A stretch of DNA of 64,000 nt from Rufibacter latericius (GTDB lineage: Bacteria; Bacteroidota; Bacteroidia; Cytophagales; Hymenobacteraceae). The stretch covers positions 372,001-436,000 of the forward strand of contig NZ_RJJD01000001.1 in the NCBI RefSeq assembly GCF_003721515.1, written 5' to 3'. The translations under genes were made by a program, and so were the position numbers. Positions 51,182-60,185 of this stretch are shown here, piece after piece (positions within the stretch are counted from its first letter, which is position 1; the number at the start of each line of letters is the position of its first letter). The notes beneath the pieces are model-generated. The model searched no databases, had not been told where the DNA came from, and was given only the letters and a program-made list of their open reading frames with translations.

Positions 51182-53656
51182 TTACTTTTTCAGCTGGATG
51201 GTTACGGTAGCCGGCGCTAGTCCTTCTGAGGTAGCGGTCAGCTTCACGGTGCCTGCTTCTTCCTGTGCTTGCAAAATAGCGAGGCACAGTCCGTTGAAAG
51301 CTTTGCGGTGGCTGGCTTTGAAAGACTCCATGCTGGTTTGCAGACCATTGTCTACGCCCGCGATAGTTGCTTTCCCGTCAATGGCGAAGTTGACCAGGTT
51401 ATCAGCGGTGGGCACCAGGTTGCCGTCTTTGTCCATGATTTTCACGGTGACAAAGGACAGGTCCTTACCATCGGCGGAGATTTGGGTACGGTCGGCTTCC
51501 AGCACGATTTTGGCGGGAGCACCGGCGGTTTTGATTTCCCTGGTGAGCACTTCTTTGCCGTTGGCGCGGGACACGGCTCTTAGGGTACCCGGTTGAAAAG
51601 GAACGCGCCATAGCACGTGTAGGTCATCGCCCTTCTTTTTGCGCACTCCCTGAGATTTCCCGTTCAGGAAAAGCTCCACCTCATCGGCGTTGTTGTAGTA
51701 GGCCATCACGTCCACGGTTTTGCCGGGTTGCCAGTTCCAGTGCGGAAAAACGTGCAGCACGGGTTTGTCTGTCCACTCGCTTTGGTACATGTAGTACACG
51801 TCTTTGGGGAAACCGGCCAAATCCACTATCCCGAAGTACGAGCTGCGGGCCGGCCAGGCGTACGGCGTGGGTTCGCCCAGGTAGTCAAAACCCGTCCAGA
51901 TGTATTGCCCGGAAAGATAGGCGTGCTTCTTCATTATTTTCCAGGTCTCCTCGTGGGTAGAACCCCAAGGAGTGCTCACGTTGTCGTAGGCAGAAACGGT
52001 AAGGTCTTTGTTTCCCTCATGGAAAGGAATGTCCCAGCGCTTCGGCCACCGGCGGATACTGTCAGCCGGCATGTCATAGTGCCCGCGGGTCATCAAGGCG
52101 GAGACGGTCTCCGTAGCGATGAATTTTTGACCGGGGAAGGTCTGCGGAAATTTCTCGAAATCCTGGTGATGGTAGTTGAAACCAAACAAATCCAGGGCGC
52201 CTGATTTATAGATTGTGTTGTTAGGGGTTGGCTCATTGATGCCCACGGTAACCGGACGAGTAGTGTCCAGGCTCTTCACGATGGCTACCAGTTCCTTGGC
52301 AATAGTGGTTCCTTCCGGGGCCCACTGCTCGGGAATCTCGTTGCCGACGCTCCAGATAAAGACGCTGGGGTGATTGCGGTCACGCTTGATGAAATCTTCC
52401 AGGTCGCGTTTGTGCCACTCGTCCCAGGCGTGGCTGTAGTCAAACTTGCTTTTCTCTTTCTTCCACATGTCAAAGGATTCGTCCATGACAATGAAGCCCA
52501 TCTTGTCGCAGAGTTCCAGCAGTTCAGGAGTAGGTGGGTTATGCGAGGTCCGGACGCCATTTACGCCCATGGCTTTCATTATCTCTAATTGACGTTCCAG
52601 GGCTCGCACATTCACGGCCGCTCCCAATGCGCCCAAATCATGGTGGTTACACACGCCATTGATCTTCATGGATTTGCCGTTCAAAGTAAATCCTTTCGTC
52701 ACATCGAAGTTAAAGGTTCTGATGCCCAGCGGCGTCTCATAGTTGTCTACTACCTTGCCATCCTGTTCTACGAACGTCACCACTTTGTACAAATATGGCT
52801 GCTCAATGGACCAAAGCTTTGGGTTAGAAATGGTCAATTCCTGCTTTACCTCCGTGAGGGCGTTCTGCAGAACTTGTTTTTCAGCGGCTACCTGGGTTAC
52901 TTCTTTACCGTCTGAATCCAGAACGACTGTACGCAAGGTGAACTCTCCGCTTTGCTGGCGCGGATTCTTAATACTGGTACTGATGGTTACTTTGGCAGAT
53001 TGTTCAGAAACTTGCGGAGTGGTCACAAATGTACCCCACTGGTCTACGTGCACAGGGTTGGTTTTCACCAGCCACACATTGCGGTAAATGCCTGAACCCG
53101 AGTACCACCGGGAATTAGGCTGTTGCGAGTTGTCTACTTTTACGGCTATTACGTTCTGCTCCTGCCCAAACTTCAGGTGCGGAGTCAGGTCATATCGGAA
53201 GGAAATGTAGCCGTTGGGGCGCTTGCCCAGGTATTGGCCGTTGATACAAACTTCAGAGTTGGTATAAACGCCGTCAAAATCAATGTAGAACTGTTTGCCT
53301 TTGTCTTTTGAATCTAAGGTGAAGGTTTTGCGGTACCAACCGGTGCCGCCGGGCAAGGCTCCTCCTCCGTATCCGGCGGGGTGTTTCTCATCAAACTTTC
53401 CTTCAATGCTCCAGTCGTGGGGTAGGTTCAGTTTCCGCCACTGGCTGTCATCAAAACCGGGGTCTTTGGCACTGGCATTGTCTCCCAAGTTGAAAGTCCA
53501 GTTTTTGGTGAAATCGGTTCTTTCGCGCGCAGCGTTTTTCTCCACGGCATTTGCGGTTTTTCCTGTCGTTTTGCAGGAAGAAGCCCCTAAGAGCAAAAAG
53601 AAAGCCAGGGCCCAGAACAAGCATTTGAAGGAAGAAGGAATAAGGATGGTTTGCAT
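51182..53656 (-). CDS. GH2 beta-galactosidase lipoprotein (824 aa)
   Basis: The start at 53656 gives a lipoprotein signal with lipobox GASSC, followed by KTTGKTAN without acidic surface residues, so it is probably periplasmic. Sugar-binding, Ig-like and TIM-barrel domains follow in GH2 order. Acid/base E440 is in SVGNEIPEQ and the nucleophile E516 in IATETVSAL; ARSSYFGIVDLAGFPKD is also family-typical. An additional C-terminal Ig-like domain ends the protein. It should remove galactose from xyloglucan side chains. The frame is open to 53830 but those residues are not signal-like. Confidence 0.93.
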   Translation of the reverse strand: MQTILIPSSFKCLFWALAFFLLLGASSCKTTGKTANAVEKNAARERTDFTKNWTFNLGDNASAKDPGFDDSQWRKLNLPHDWSIEGKFDEKHPAGYGGGALPGGTGWYRKTFTLDSKDKGKQFYIDFDGVYTNSEVCINGQYLGKRPNGYISFRYDLTPHLKFGQEQNVIAVKVDNSQQPNSRWYSGSGIYRNVWLVKTNPVHVDQWGTFVTTPQVSEQSAKVTISTSIKNPRQQSGEFTLRTVVLDSDGKEVTQVAAEKQVLQNALTEVKQELTISNPKLWSIEQPYLYKVVTFVEQDGKVVDNYETPLGIRTFNFDVTKGFTLNGKSMKINGVCNHHDLGALGAAVNVRALERQLEIMKAMGVNGVRTSHNPPTPELLELCDKMGFIVMDESFDMWKKEKSKFDYSHAWDEWHKRDLEDFIKRDRNHPSVFIWSVGNEIPEQWAPEGTTIAKELVAIVKSLDTTRPVTVGINEPTPNNTIYKSGALDLFGFNYHHQDFEKFPQTFPGQKFIATETVSALMTRGHYDMPADSIRRWPKRWDIPFHEGNKDLTVSAYDNVSTPWGSTHEETWKIMKKHAYLSGQYIWTGFDYLGEPTPYAWPARSSYFGIVDLAGFPKDVYYMYQSEWTDKPVLHVFPHWNWQPGKTVDVMAYYNNADEVELFLNGKSQGVRKKKGDDLHVLWRVPFQPGTLRAVSRANGKEVLTREIKTAGAPAKIVLEADRTQISADGKDLSFVTVKIMDKDGNLVPTADNLVNFAIDGKATIAGVDNGLQTSMESFKASHRKAFNGLCLAILQAQEEAGTVKLTATSEGLAPATVTIQLKK

Positions 53657-53788
53657 GTAGGTATCTAAACAATTAAAACAGCCCTGGTGTGAGGTGCTGT
53701 TGTCTGGCGGGTAAAAAGCATTTTGGGAACTACCAGGCAAAACGTACTTTTTCAGTCCTGGTGAATGGTCTAAAAGAAGGTGCTTTGA

Positions 53789-53822
53789 TTTGAGCCTACT
53801 TTCCAAAAATAAGGCAAAAAAC
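53789..53822. repeat. R element copy (degenerate)
   Basis: Left arm TTTGAGCCTACTTTCC, right arm AAAAATAAGGCAAAAAAC; in the gap between the glycan-binding gene and GH2. Confidence 0.5.
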
Positions 53823-53914
53823 AGAGCCAATAGAGCTAAATTTCCGGGTTTAGCCTATCATCTGAATGGGGAAAATCAAGGAGAAGGCACCGGCAAAACC
53901 AAGCTCAATAAAGA

Positions 53915-53954
53915 AAAACCGGTTGCCGCAGACCATTTCTGGGCAACCGGTTTT
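53915..53954 (-). terminator. Terminator inside the enzyme locus
   Basis: 13-bp stem AAAACCGGTTGCC (53915-53927) with 53942-53954. On the minus strand a T-rich run follows, just beyond the glycan-binding gene. It divides the locus into an upstream (GH31-SusC-SusD-SGBP) and a downstream (GH2 to GH3) part. Confidence 0.75.
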
Positions 53955-53974
53955 AAGCCTAATTTCCTAAAACG
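53951..53974. repeat. R element copy (left half) overlapping a stop codon
   Basis: TTTTAAGCCTAATTTCC and AAAACG; it overlaps the stop of the glycan-binding gene and shares bases with the terminator stem. Confidence 0.4.
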
Positions 53975-55338
53975 TAGTGGAAAGCTAACCACTCATCTTT
54001 GGCAGCATCATAGCCGGTTCCAAACCAGATTCCTTTGGTCTGGTAATCGGTGGGGAACGCTTTGATGACCTTGATGGTGTTGGCGCTGGGGTTCATCCAG
54101 TGGCCCGGGTTCTGCAGCAACGTGTTGCCGTTGAGGGTTATCTCATTGGTTTCTTCGTTGATGGTAAACGTGCCGGTGGTCTGTACCCCGTTCTGGAAGC
54201 GGGTGTAGTTTTGTCCGCCAAAACGGTCAAACCGAATCCAGGAGTTGGCCACGGCGGCATCCCAAGTGTTGTTCCAGCCCCAGTCACGGGAGTCGCCGGT
54301 AGCTTTGGTCCAGCCGATACCTGCTTTCACCCAGTCTACGGCGTTGCCGGTGGCATCCAGTTTCCAGACTCTTCCGGAGGAAGGACCGCCGGTGAGCATG
54401 TTCAGGAGTTCGCCCGGTTGGAAGGTTGGGTCAAACCCTTCATCAGGCAGCGCCGGACCCGGATCTTCCGGTACGTAGTTATCGGCGTATTCTTTGGAGA
54501 TGAAGTTCCAGACATAGAGGTAATCGCCTTCACTGTTGGTTCTTCTTACGCCAATCTGCAATGATTTTTCTGTTAAGGACAGAACCACCAATTCATTGGT
54601 CCAGTTGGATGCATTGGCAATAAAACTAGGAGACCTTAAGATGGTGCCTCCACTAGTGCTTATTGTATGGTTAACGGCATTGAAAGCATAAGTACCTGTT
54701 TCGTCTTTTCCTTCAGAGACTTTATGGGTTTTGAAGAACGGCCCACCTTTCAGGCTGAAGGTCATTGTGCTGGCCTTGTCTGCTTCCGGTATAATCCAAG
54801 TGTTGTCTTTCCAACTTGGAGCCCAGCCTAGTTTAGCGGTACCATCCTGCATGTTCTCCCATTTGGTGAGCGGCTCATAGTAATACAAAGGGCCGTCAAA
54901 TACACCATGGTTGCCATAGTCCAGAATCCAGGTTTTCTCCTGGCCTACCCCACCCGTCAAATACGTCCAAAGCGGGTCATTCACATATTCAAAGTTGTCT
55001 TCTGTTACCGTTACAGTAATGGGGTCAGCTTCTACAACGCCACCGGCAGTTAAAGCAGAGAATTTCACTACATAATCCCCTTTGAAAGCAAACCGAACAG
55101 TATCTACCGTGCGGGTTGATTTACCGGTACCATAATCCCACATGGCTACAGTACCGGGAGTTTCGTTGATCAGGATAACGGTGTTTCCGCCGGGATCAAT
55201 GCCCTTATCCTGGACTACCCTGTACCGCAACTCTGACTTGTCTAGCATCCTGCCTAGCTCCATATCATCGTCCTGGCACGCCCCGCTAAAGAGCAGCGGT
55301 ACCAAAAATAAGTAGAATAGTATTCTTAAATTTTTCAT
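53959..55338 (-). CDS. Surface lipoprotein with PKD-like domain and two homologous repeats (459 aa)
   Basis: The lipobox is FSGAC (Cys21), followed by QDDDMELG, an acidic run fitting the surface-export signal. An N-terminal PKD/Ig-like domain (~50-112) is followed by two related units. The first starts near residue 122 (WTYLTGGVGQEKTWILD) and the second near 311 (LNMLTGGPSSGRVWKLD); both then carry Trp-rich strands. The position, directly after susD, is that of a SusE/F-like or SGBP-type glycan-binding protein. No exact family was recognised. Confidence 0.8.
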   Translation of the reverse strand: MKNLRILFYLFLVPLLFSGACQDDDMELGRMLDKSELRYRVVQDKGIDPGGNTVILINETPGTVAMWDYGTGKSTRTVDTVRFAFKGDYVVKFSALTAGGVVEADPITVTVTEDNFEYVNDPLWTYLTGGVGQEKTWILDYGNHGVFDGPLYYYEPLTKWENMQDGTAKLGWAPSWKDNTWIIPEADKASTMTFSLKGGPFFKTHKVSEGKDETGTYAFNAVNHTISTSGGTILRSPSFIANASNWTNELVVLSLTEKSLQIGVRRTNSEGDYLYVWNFISKEYADNYVPEDPGPALPDEGFDPTFQPGELLNMLTGGPSSGRVWKLDATGNAVDWVKAGIGWTKATGDSRDWGWNNTWDAAVANSWIRFDRFGGQNYTRFQNGVQTTGTFTINEETNEITLNGNTLLQNPGHWMNPSANTIKVIKAFPTDYQTKGIWFGTGYDAAKDEWLAFHYVLGN

Positions 55339-55452
55339 CTGTTTTCAGTTTAATGGTCTTTTTGAAGGTGGAGGCCCATGGAAGAGATTCCAATAAGGCA
55401 AGTCCTCTCCAGGAGTCCTCCTAATCCAATCGTCCTAAATACTTATCCTAAA

Positions 55453-57045
55453 TTACCACCCCGGATTTTGCTTCAGTACACCATTAGATAAGGTTATCTG
55501 GGTATACGGAATCTGCTGTAAGCCTTGTGTTTCTCTGATTTTGTTTGCCGCAATCACCTTGGTTGCCGCGGTGCCGCCATTGAGCACAGTAGTGCTTTCT
55601 GCAATGGCATTGGCCGCCATCTCTATTCCCTGGCGAAGCAGATCCCAGTACCGGATTCCTTCATTGGCGAACTCAAACCGACGCTCGGCCATTATACTTG
55701 CCTTTGATACCGCCAAGGGGGTGAAGTTGTCTTTGTAAGCACGCTTTCTTACCAAATCAAAGTAGTTCTGGGCATTAGGGCTTCCTAACTCGGCAGCCAT
55801 CAACAACACGTCTGCATACCGGATAGCGACATAATCCTGGAATTGACCAATCATGAAGTTCACGGCTCCATTTTTAACGGGAATGCTGTTGCCGTCCTCG
55901 TCTACCATTGGGCTATACTTCTTATTGTAGTACCCGGTATACTCGCGTTGCTTTCCTTGATTAACAAAGTCTATTTCCTCATCTGCTATGGAAATAATGG
56001 AAGCAGCCCTACGGGTATCATTGGCGTTGTAAGCACTCCACAGTCTGGGGTTAACTGTGCCACCACCCCAACCGTTGCCATACGGATAGCTGGCTTGCTC
56101 CCGCATGCCCAACATTACCATCCAGTGGTTACCATCGGTATTGCCGTTGTAATCACTGGTGAAGGTATACTTCACCGCGAACACCGTTTCCTTATTGTCT
56201 TCACCGGCATAATCAGCAACCGATGCCGCTGGCCACAGATTGGCAAAGTCATCTACCAAACCATGACCACTATTGGTGATCACATCTTCCAGATACGCCA
56301 GGGCCTGGGCCTGGGAAACGGTACCTACTAAATCAGACTTGTTATAGTAGCCGGTGTAATACAAATACACCCGCCCAATCAAGGACTCAGCTGCCCATTT
56401 GGTTACTCTACCTCTGTTGCCAACTGCCTGAGTAGCATAATTGGTAGCGGGTAAATTCTCAGCGGCAAACTTCAAGTCCTCGGCAATCAGTTTATACACT
56501 TCGTCTGGGCTGGCTTGCGGCACGTTCTCGGTGGTAGGAGCTGTCACCAAGGGAATATTCCCCCACAAACGCACCATATCAAAGTAAAGGAAGGCGCGTA
56601 AGTACCTGGCTTCTGCTTCATAGCCAGCTCTCAGTTGCTCGCTTCCAGCCCAATTGATTTGATCCATTTTCCCAATCAAGGTATTGCAACGGAAAACGGC
56701 TTCATAATAGGCTGCCCAGTTTGCCCCATATAAGTTCTGGTCTGCGGGAGAGCGGGCTTTGTCAAACTCATCTATCATCTGGTACCCAAAGCCGTCTGAA
56801 GCTCCGGTTCCGCCAAAGGCATTATCTGACATGATCTCAGAAGCCACGGGTAAACTCACTCCTTCAGACCAGATGATCTGCAACCCGTCATAACAGCCTA
56901 CCAATGCTCTGAGAGCATCTTCGGGGGTTCTATAGTAGTTTGTATCGGTAACGTTGGTGATGGGGTCCACCTCCAGAAAACTATCCTTACACGCTCCCAA
57001 GGATAATACGCCGGCCAGTAAAATTGCTTTGCTTATATTTTTCAT
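55453..57045 (-). CDS. SusD/RagB family nutrient-binding lipoprotein (530 aa)
   Basis: The lipobox is LSLGAC, followed by KDSFLEVDPITN, the usual SusD beginning with a K-D surface-type signal. The family helix is ARYLRAFLYFDMVRLWGNIPL (seen as YLRAFLYFDMVRLWG), and the C-terminal ERRFEFANEGIRYWDLLRQG is typical. It partners the susC located 18 nt upstream and belongs to the GH31-led operon. Confidence 0.95.
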   Translation of the reverse strand: MKNISKAILLAGVLSLGACKDSFLEVDPITNVTDTNYYRTPEDALRALVGCYDGLQIIWSEGVSLPVASEIMSDNAFGGTGASDGFGYQMIDEFDKARSPADQNLYGANWAAYYEAVFRCNTLIGKMDQINWAGSEQLRAGYEAEARYLRAFLYFDMVRLWGNIPLVTAPTTENVPQASPDEVYKLIAEDLKFAAENLPATNYATQAVGNRGRVTKWAAESLIGRVYLYYTGYYNKSDLVGTVSQAQALAYLEDVITNSGHGLVDDFANLWPAASVADYAGEDNKETVFAVKYTFTSDYNGNTDGNHWMVMLGMREQASYPYGNGWGGGTVNPRLWSAYNANDTRRAASIISIADEEIDFVNQGKQREYTGYYNKKYSPMVDEDGNSIPVKNGAVNFMIGQFQDYVAIRYADVLLMAAELGSPNAQNYFDLVRKRAYKDNFTPLAVSKASIMAERRFEFANEGIRYWDLLRQGIEMAANAIAESTTVLNGGTAATKVIAANKIRETQGLQQIPYTQITLSNGVLKQNPGW

Positions 57046-57063
57046 GTTAGTAACTCTCAGGAA

Positions 57064-60000
57064 TTAGAATCTAATATTTGTACCAACCAACATCGTTCTT
57101 GGGCGTGGGTAATACCCCAGGTCAATACCTCCGGCAAACCCGTTGCTATAGCCAATTTCCGGATCCATTCCTTCATATTTAGTGAAGGTGAAGAGATTTT
57201 GAACAGAGGCGTACACTCTCACCTGGCGCAGGTAGCTTTTGTTGATCAGCTTACCAAAGTCATAACCAAGGGTAATGTTGCTGAGGCGCAAGAAATCACC
57301 GTTATGGATGTACAGGTCAGAGAATTGCGTCCAGTTTCTGTTGTCTGAAGTAACACGAGGCATTGTATTGGATGACCCCGGTCCGTGCCAACGATCAAAA
57401 ATGGCGGTAGTGAAGTTGGAGTATTGGTTTGCCTGGTTGCGGTAAGACTGAACCAATTGGTTTCCGGCTACGCCCGATGCTAACAACGAGAAATCAAAGC
57501 CTTTGTAATTAGCCGAAAGGGTGATCCCGAAGGTATAATCTGGGTTTGGATCACCAATCTGGGTTCTGTCATCGTTGTTGATTTGGCCATCACCGTTCAG
57601 GTCCACGTAACGTACATCTCCTGGTTGCGCACCCGGCTGGATAAGACCACCCTCAGCACTTCTGTAAGCCGCTACCTCCTGTTCTGTCTGGAAGATTCCG
57701 TTTGTTTTCAAACCCCAGAAGTACCCGATCGGGAACCCGTTCTGAGCTCTGTAGAATTCCAACGAGTTATCAAACAACACGTTTGGATCACCATGGATGA
57801 TTTGGTCATTGGTAGGAATTGCACGTACGCGGTTTTTATTATAAGCACCGTTTACGCCAATGTTGTACTTGAAATCACCAATAGTATTGTTGTAAGCAAG
57901 GGCTAACTCAACCCCAGAGTTTCTCACGTCACCACCGTTGATGAAAGGAGCATCTGCCCCGGCAGTTGCCAGGATTGGGGCTCTGATCAACCAGTCTTTG
58001 GTGATTTTGTCATACCAGTCAAAGTTGACGCTAAGTTTGCCCGCCAGTAAATTGGCATCAAAGCCAATGTTGGTTTGCTCAGACGTTTCCCACTTCACAT
58101 CATCGTTCCCTAATCTGCTGATATAGGCACCTGGGGTAAGAACTCCTTCCTTATCTCCGAAAATGTAGTTGGTGTTGGCAAACGTTACCAATGACACGAA
58201 CTGATAAGGGTCAATGTTCTGGCTACCTACCTGACCCCAGCTGGCACGAAGTTTAAAGTACTCCAGCCAATCTCCGGCACCGTCTGCAAACGATTCGTTT
58301 GTCACAACCCAGCCGGCAGAAATGGATGGGAAGTACCCCCAACGTCTGTTTCTACCAAATCTAGCCGAGCCATCGGCCCGGAAAGTAGCATTAATCAGGT
58401 ACGTTTCTTTGAAGTTATAATTTAGTCTACCGAAGTACGACATTCTTCTGTCCTGGGCCCAAGGCTCGCCGGTCAGGTCAATGGTAGTACCGTCGGTATT
58501 GGAGGCGTTGGTCAGATAGGCGTGCTCCAGGTCACTGAGGACAAGGTTGATGTTGCTTCCAGAAAGTTGGGCGCCATCGCTTCTGAAGGCAGAAGTACCC
58601 GCCATCACTTCAAAGTTGTGTTCTGTATTGAGGTTGAAGTTATAGCTTAGGAGGTTATCCCAGATGAGCGACTGCCCTTTGCCCTGAAATTGGTTTACCC
58701 GTGAATTGTTATTGAAAGCATAAACAGACAGTTTGTAAACCGGTGTAAAGGAGCGGCTTTCGCTGGCACTGTAATCCACCCCGAAACTGGTTCTGAATCT
58801 CAGGTTTTTGATGGGCTCTACCACTAAGTACACATCACCTAACAGCCGCTGGTTGTTTCTGCGGTTCTGGTTGTCATATACCATCTGCGCGTACGGGTTG
58901 GCTTCCCCGTTAAACCAGGTAGAGTTGCTGTTGTCAAAGAAATTCCCTTCGGCATCATACACCGGTACAAAGGGACTGGTATTGAAGGCCGACCGCAAAG
59001 AGTTGTTGTACTGGTTACCCACCCTGATCCCGTTTCTATTGATATAGGAGAAGGTTAAATGCTCCCCGAATTTGATGATATCATTGTAGAAACTGTGCTC
59101 AGAGTTAAAGCGGAAGTTGTAGCGCTCATAGTTGGAAAGATCCTTGCCGCCTACAATCCCTTCTTGCCCAGTGTAAGAAAGCGCCGTTGAAAAGGTAGAC
59201 ATATCTGTGCCGCCTGTTGCGCCTAAGGAATAGTTCTGCGTTACGGCATCATTCACAAAAATCTGGTCCATCCAGTCAGTACCTTCTCCCATACCCGCAA
59301 TTTGCTCATTGGTGAAGGCAGGCATTCTGCCGGAGTTCACGTAGGCCTCGTTCATGATGGCAGCATACTCCCGTGAATTAAGCATGTTGATTTTTCTACC
59401 CAGGTTCTGCACTCCGGTGAAACTGTCAAACGTGATTTGGGCAGGCTGGCCTTTTTTACCAGTTCTGGTGGTGATTAACACTACCCCGTTTGCCGCCTGT
59501 GAACCATAGATAGCCGCCGAGGCCGCATCTTTCAAGACGTCAATGGATTGGATATCAGCGGGGTTCAGATACGAGATATCACCGGTCAGTACACCATCCA
59601 CTACATACAGGGGGCTGGCATTGCCAATGGTCCCTACCCCACGTATTACCACGCGCATGCTTTCTCCGGGTTGCCCGGAGGTATTGGAGATCTGAACGCC
59701 AGCGGCTTGGCCTTGCAAAGCCTGCAATGGATCGGTGGTGCTTTGACGTTGCAGGTCTTCGCCTTTCACCTGTACCGTGGCACCGGTTACCAGCTTTTTC
59801 TGCTGTACGCCATACCCTACTACCACTACCTCTTCCAAGGCTTTGGCGTCGGTCTGTAAAACAATGTTTATCTGGGGTCTGCCATTCACGGCTACCTCTT
59901 GGGTGACAAAACCAATATAGGTGATCACCAGGGTTTCATTGCCGGTGGGCAGGTTCAGTTGAAAGTTCCCCTCCACGTCTGTACCGGTAGCCAGGGTAGC

Positions 60001-60138
60001 ATTTCCTTTCACACTAACGGTAGCCCCAATAATGGCGTCCCCACCTTCCTGGGAGGTGACTCTCCCCCTCACGGTTTGTTGGGCAAAGGCTACCCCGCAT
60101 AAACAGAGCAGCCATGTAAGCAGTAGGTATTTTCTCAT
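57064..60138 (-). CDS. SusC/RagA family TonB-dependent transporter (1024 aa)
   Basis: The signal peptide ends VAFA before Gln. The N-terminal carboxypeptidase-regulatory-like domain (VRGRVTSQEGGDAIIGATV) leads to EEVVVVGYGVQQKK, the plug with GQPGESMRVVIRGVGT, and AANGVVLITTRTGKKG. The beta barrel closes with an aromatic strand (TMLVGTNIRF). There is no STN domain. With its SusD it should import the oligosaccharides made by the GH74 enzyme. It lies 47 nt after GH31 on the same strand. Confidence 0.96.
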   Translation of the reverse strand: MRKYLLLTWLLCLCGVAFAQQTVRGRVTSQEGGDAIIGATVSVKGNATLATGTDVEGNFQLNLPTGNETLVITYIGFVTQEVAVNGRPQINIVLQTDAKALEEVVVVGYGVQQKKLVTGATVQVKGEDLQRQSTTDPLQALQGQAAGVQISNTSGQPGESMRVVIRGVGTIGNASPLYVVDGVLTGDISYLNPADIQSIDVLKDAASAAIYGSQAANGVVLITTRTGKKGQPAQITFDSFTGVQNLGRKINMLNSREYAAIMNEAYVNSGRMPAFTNEQIAGMGEGTDWMDQIFVNDAVTQNYSLGATGGTDMSTFSTALSYTGQEGIVGGKDLSNYERYNFRFNSEHSFYNDIIKFGEHLTFSYINRNGIRVGNQYNNSLRSAFNTSPFVPVYDAEGNFFDNSNSTWFNGEANPYAQMVYDNQNRRNNQRLLGDVYLVVEPIKNLRFRTSFGVDYSASESRSFTPVYKLSVYAFNNNSRVNQFQGKGQSLIWDNLLSYNFNLNTEHNFEVMAGTSAFRSDGAQLSGSNINLVLSDLEHAYLTNASNTDGTTIDLTGEPWAQDRRMSYFGRLNYNFKETYLINATFRADGSARFGRNRRWGYFPSISAGWVVTNESFADGAGDWLEYFKLRASWGQVGSQNIDPYQFVSLVTFANTNYIFGDKEGVLTPGAYISRLGNDDVKWETSEQTNIGFDANLLAGKLSVNFDWYDKITKDWLIRAPILATAGADAPFINGGDVRNSGVELALAYNNTIGDFKYNIGVNGAYNKNRVRAIPTNDQIIHGDPNVLFDNSLEFYRAQNGFPIGYFWGLKTNGIFQTEQEVAAYRSAEGGLIQPGAQPGDVRYVDLNGDGQINNDDRTQIGDPNPDYTFGITLSANYKGFDFSLLASGVAGNQLVQSYRNQANQYSNFTTAIFDRWHGPGSSNTMPRVTSDNRNWTQFSDLYIHNGDFLRLSNITLGYDFGKLINKSYLRQVRVYASVQNLFTFTKYEGMDPEIGYSNGFAGGIDLGYYPRPRTMLVGTNIRF

Positions 60139-60185
60139 AGGTAAAAGAATGACGTGAATAGTTTAAGTATAGGATCAGGTAAGGA

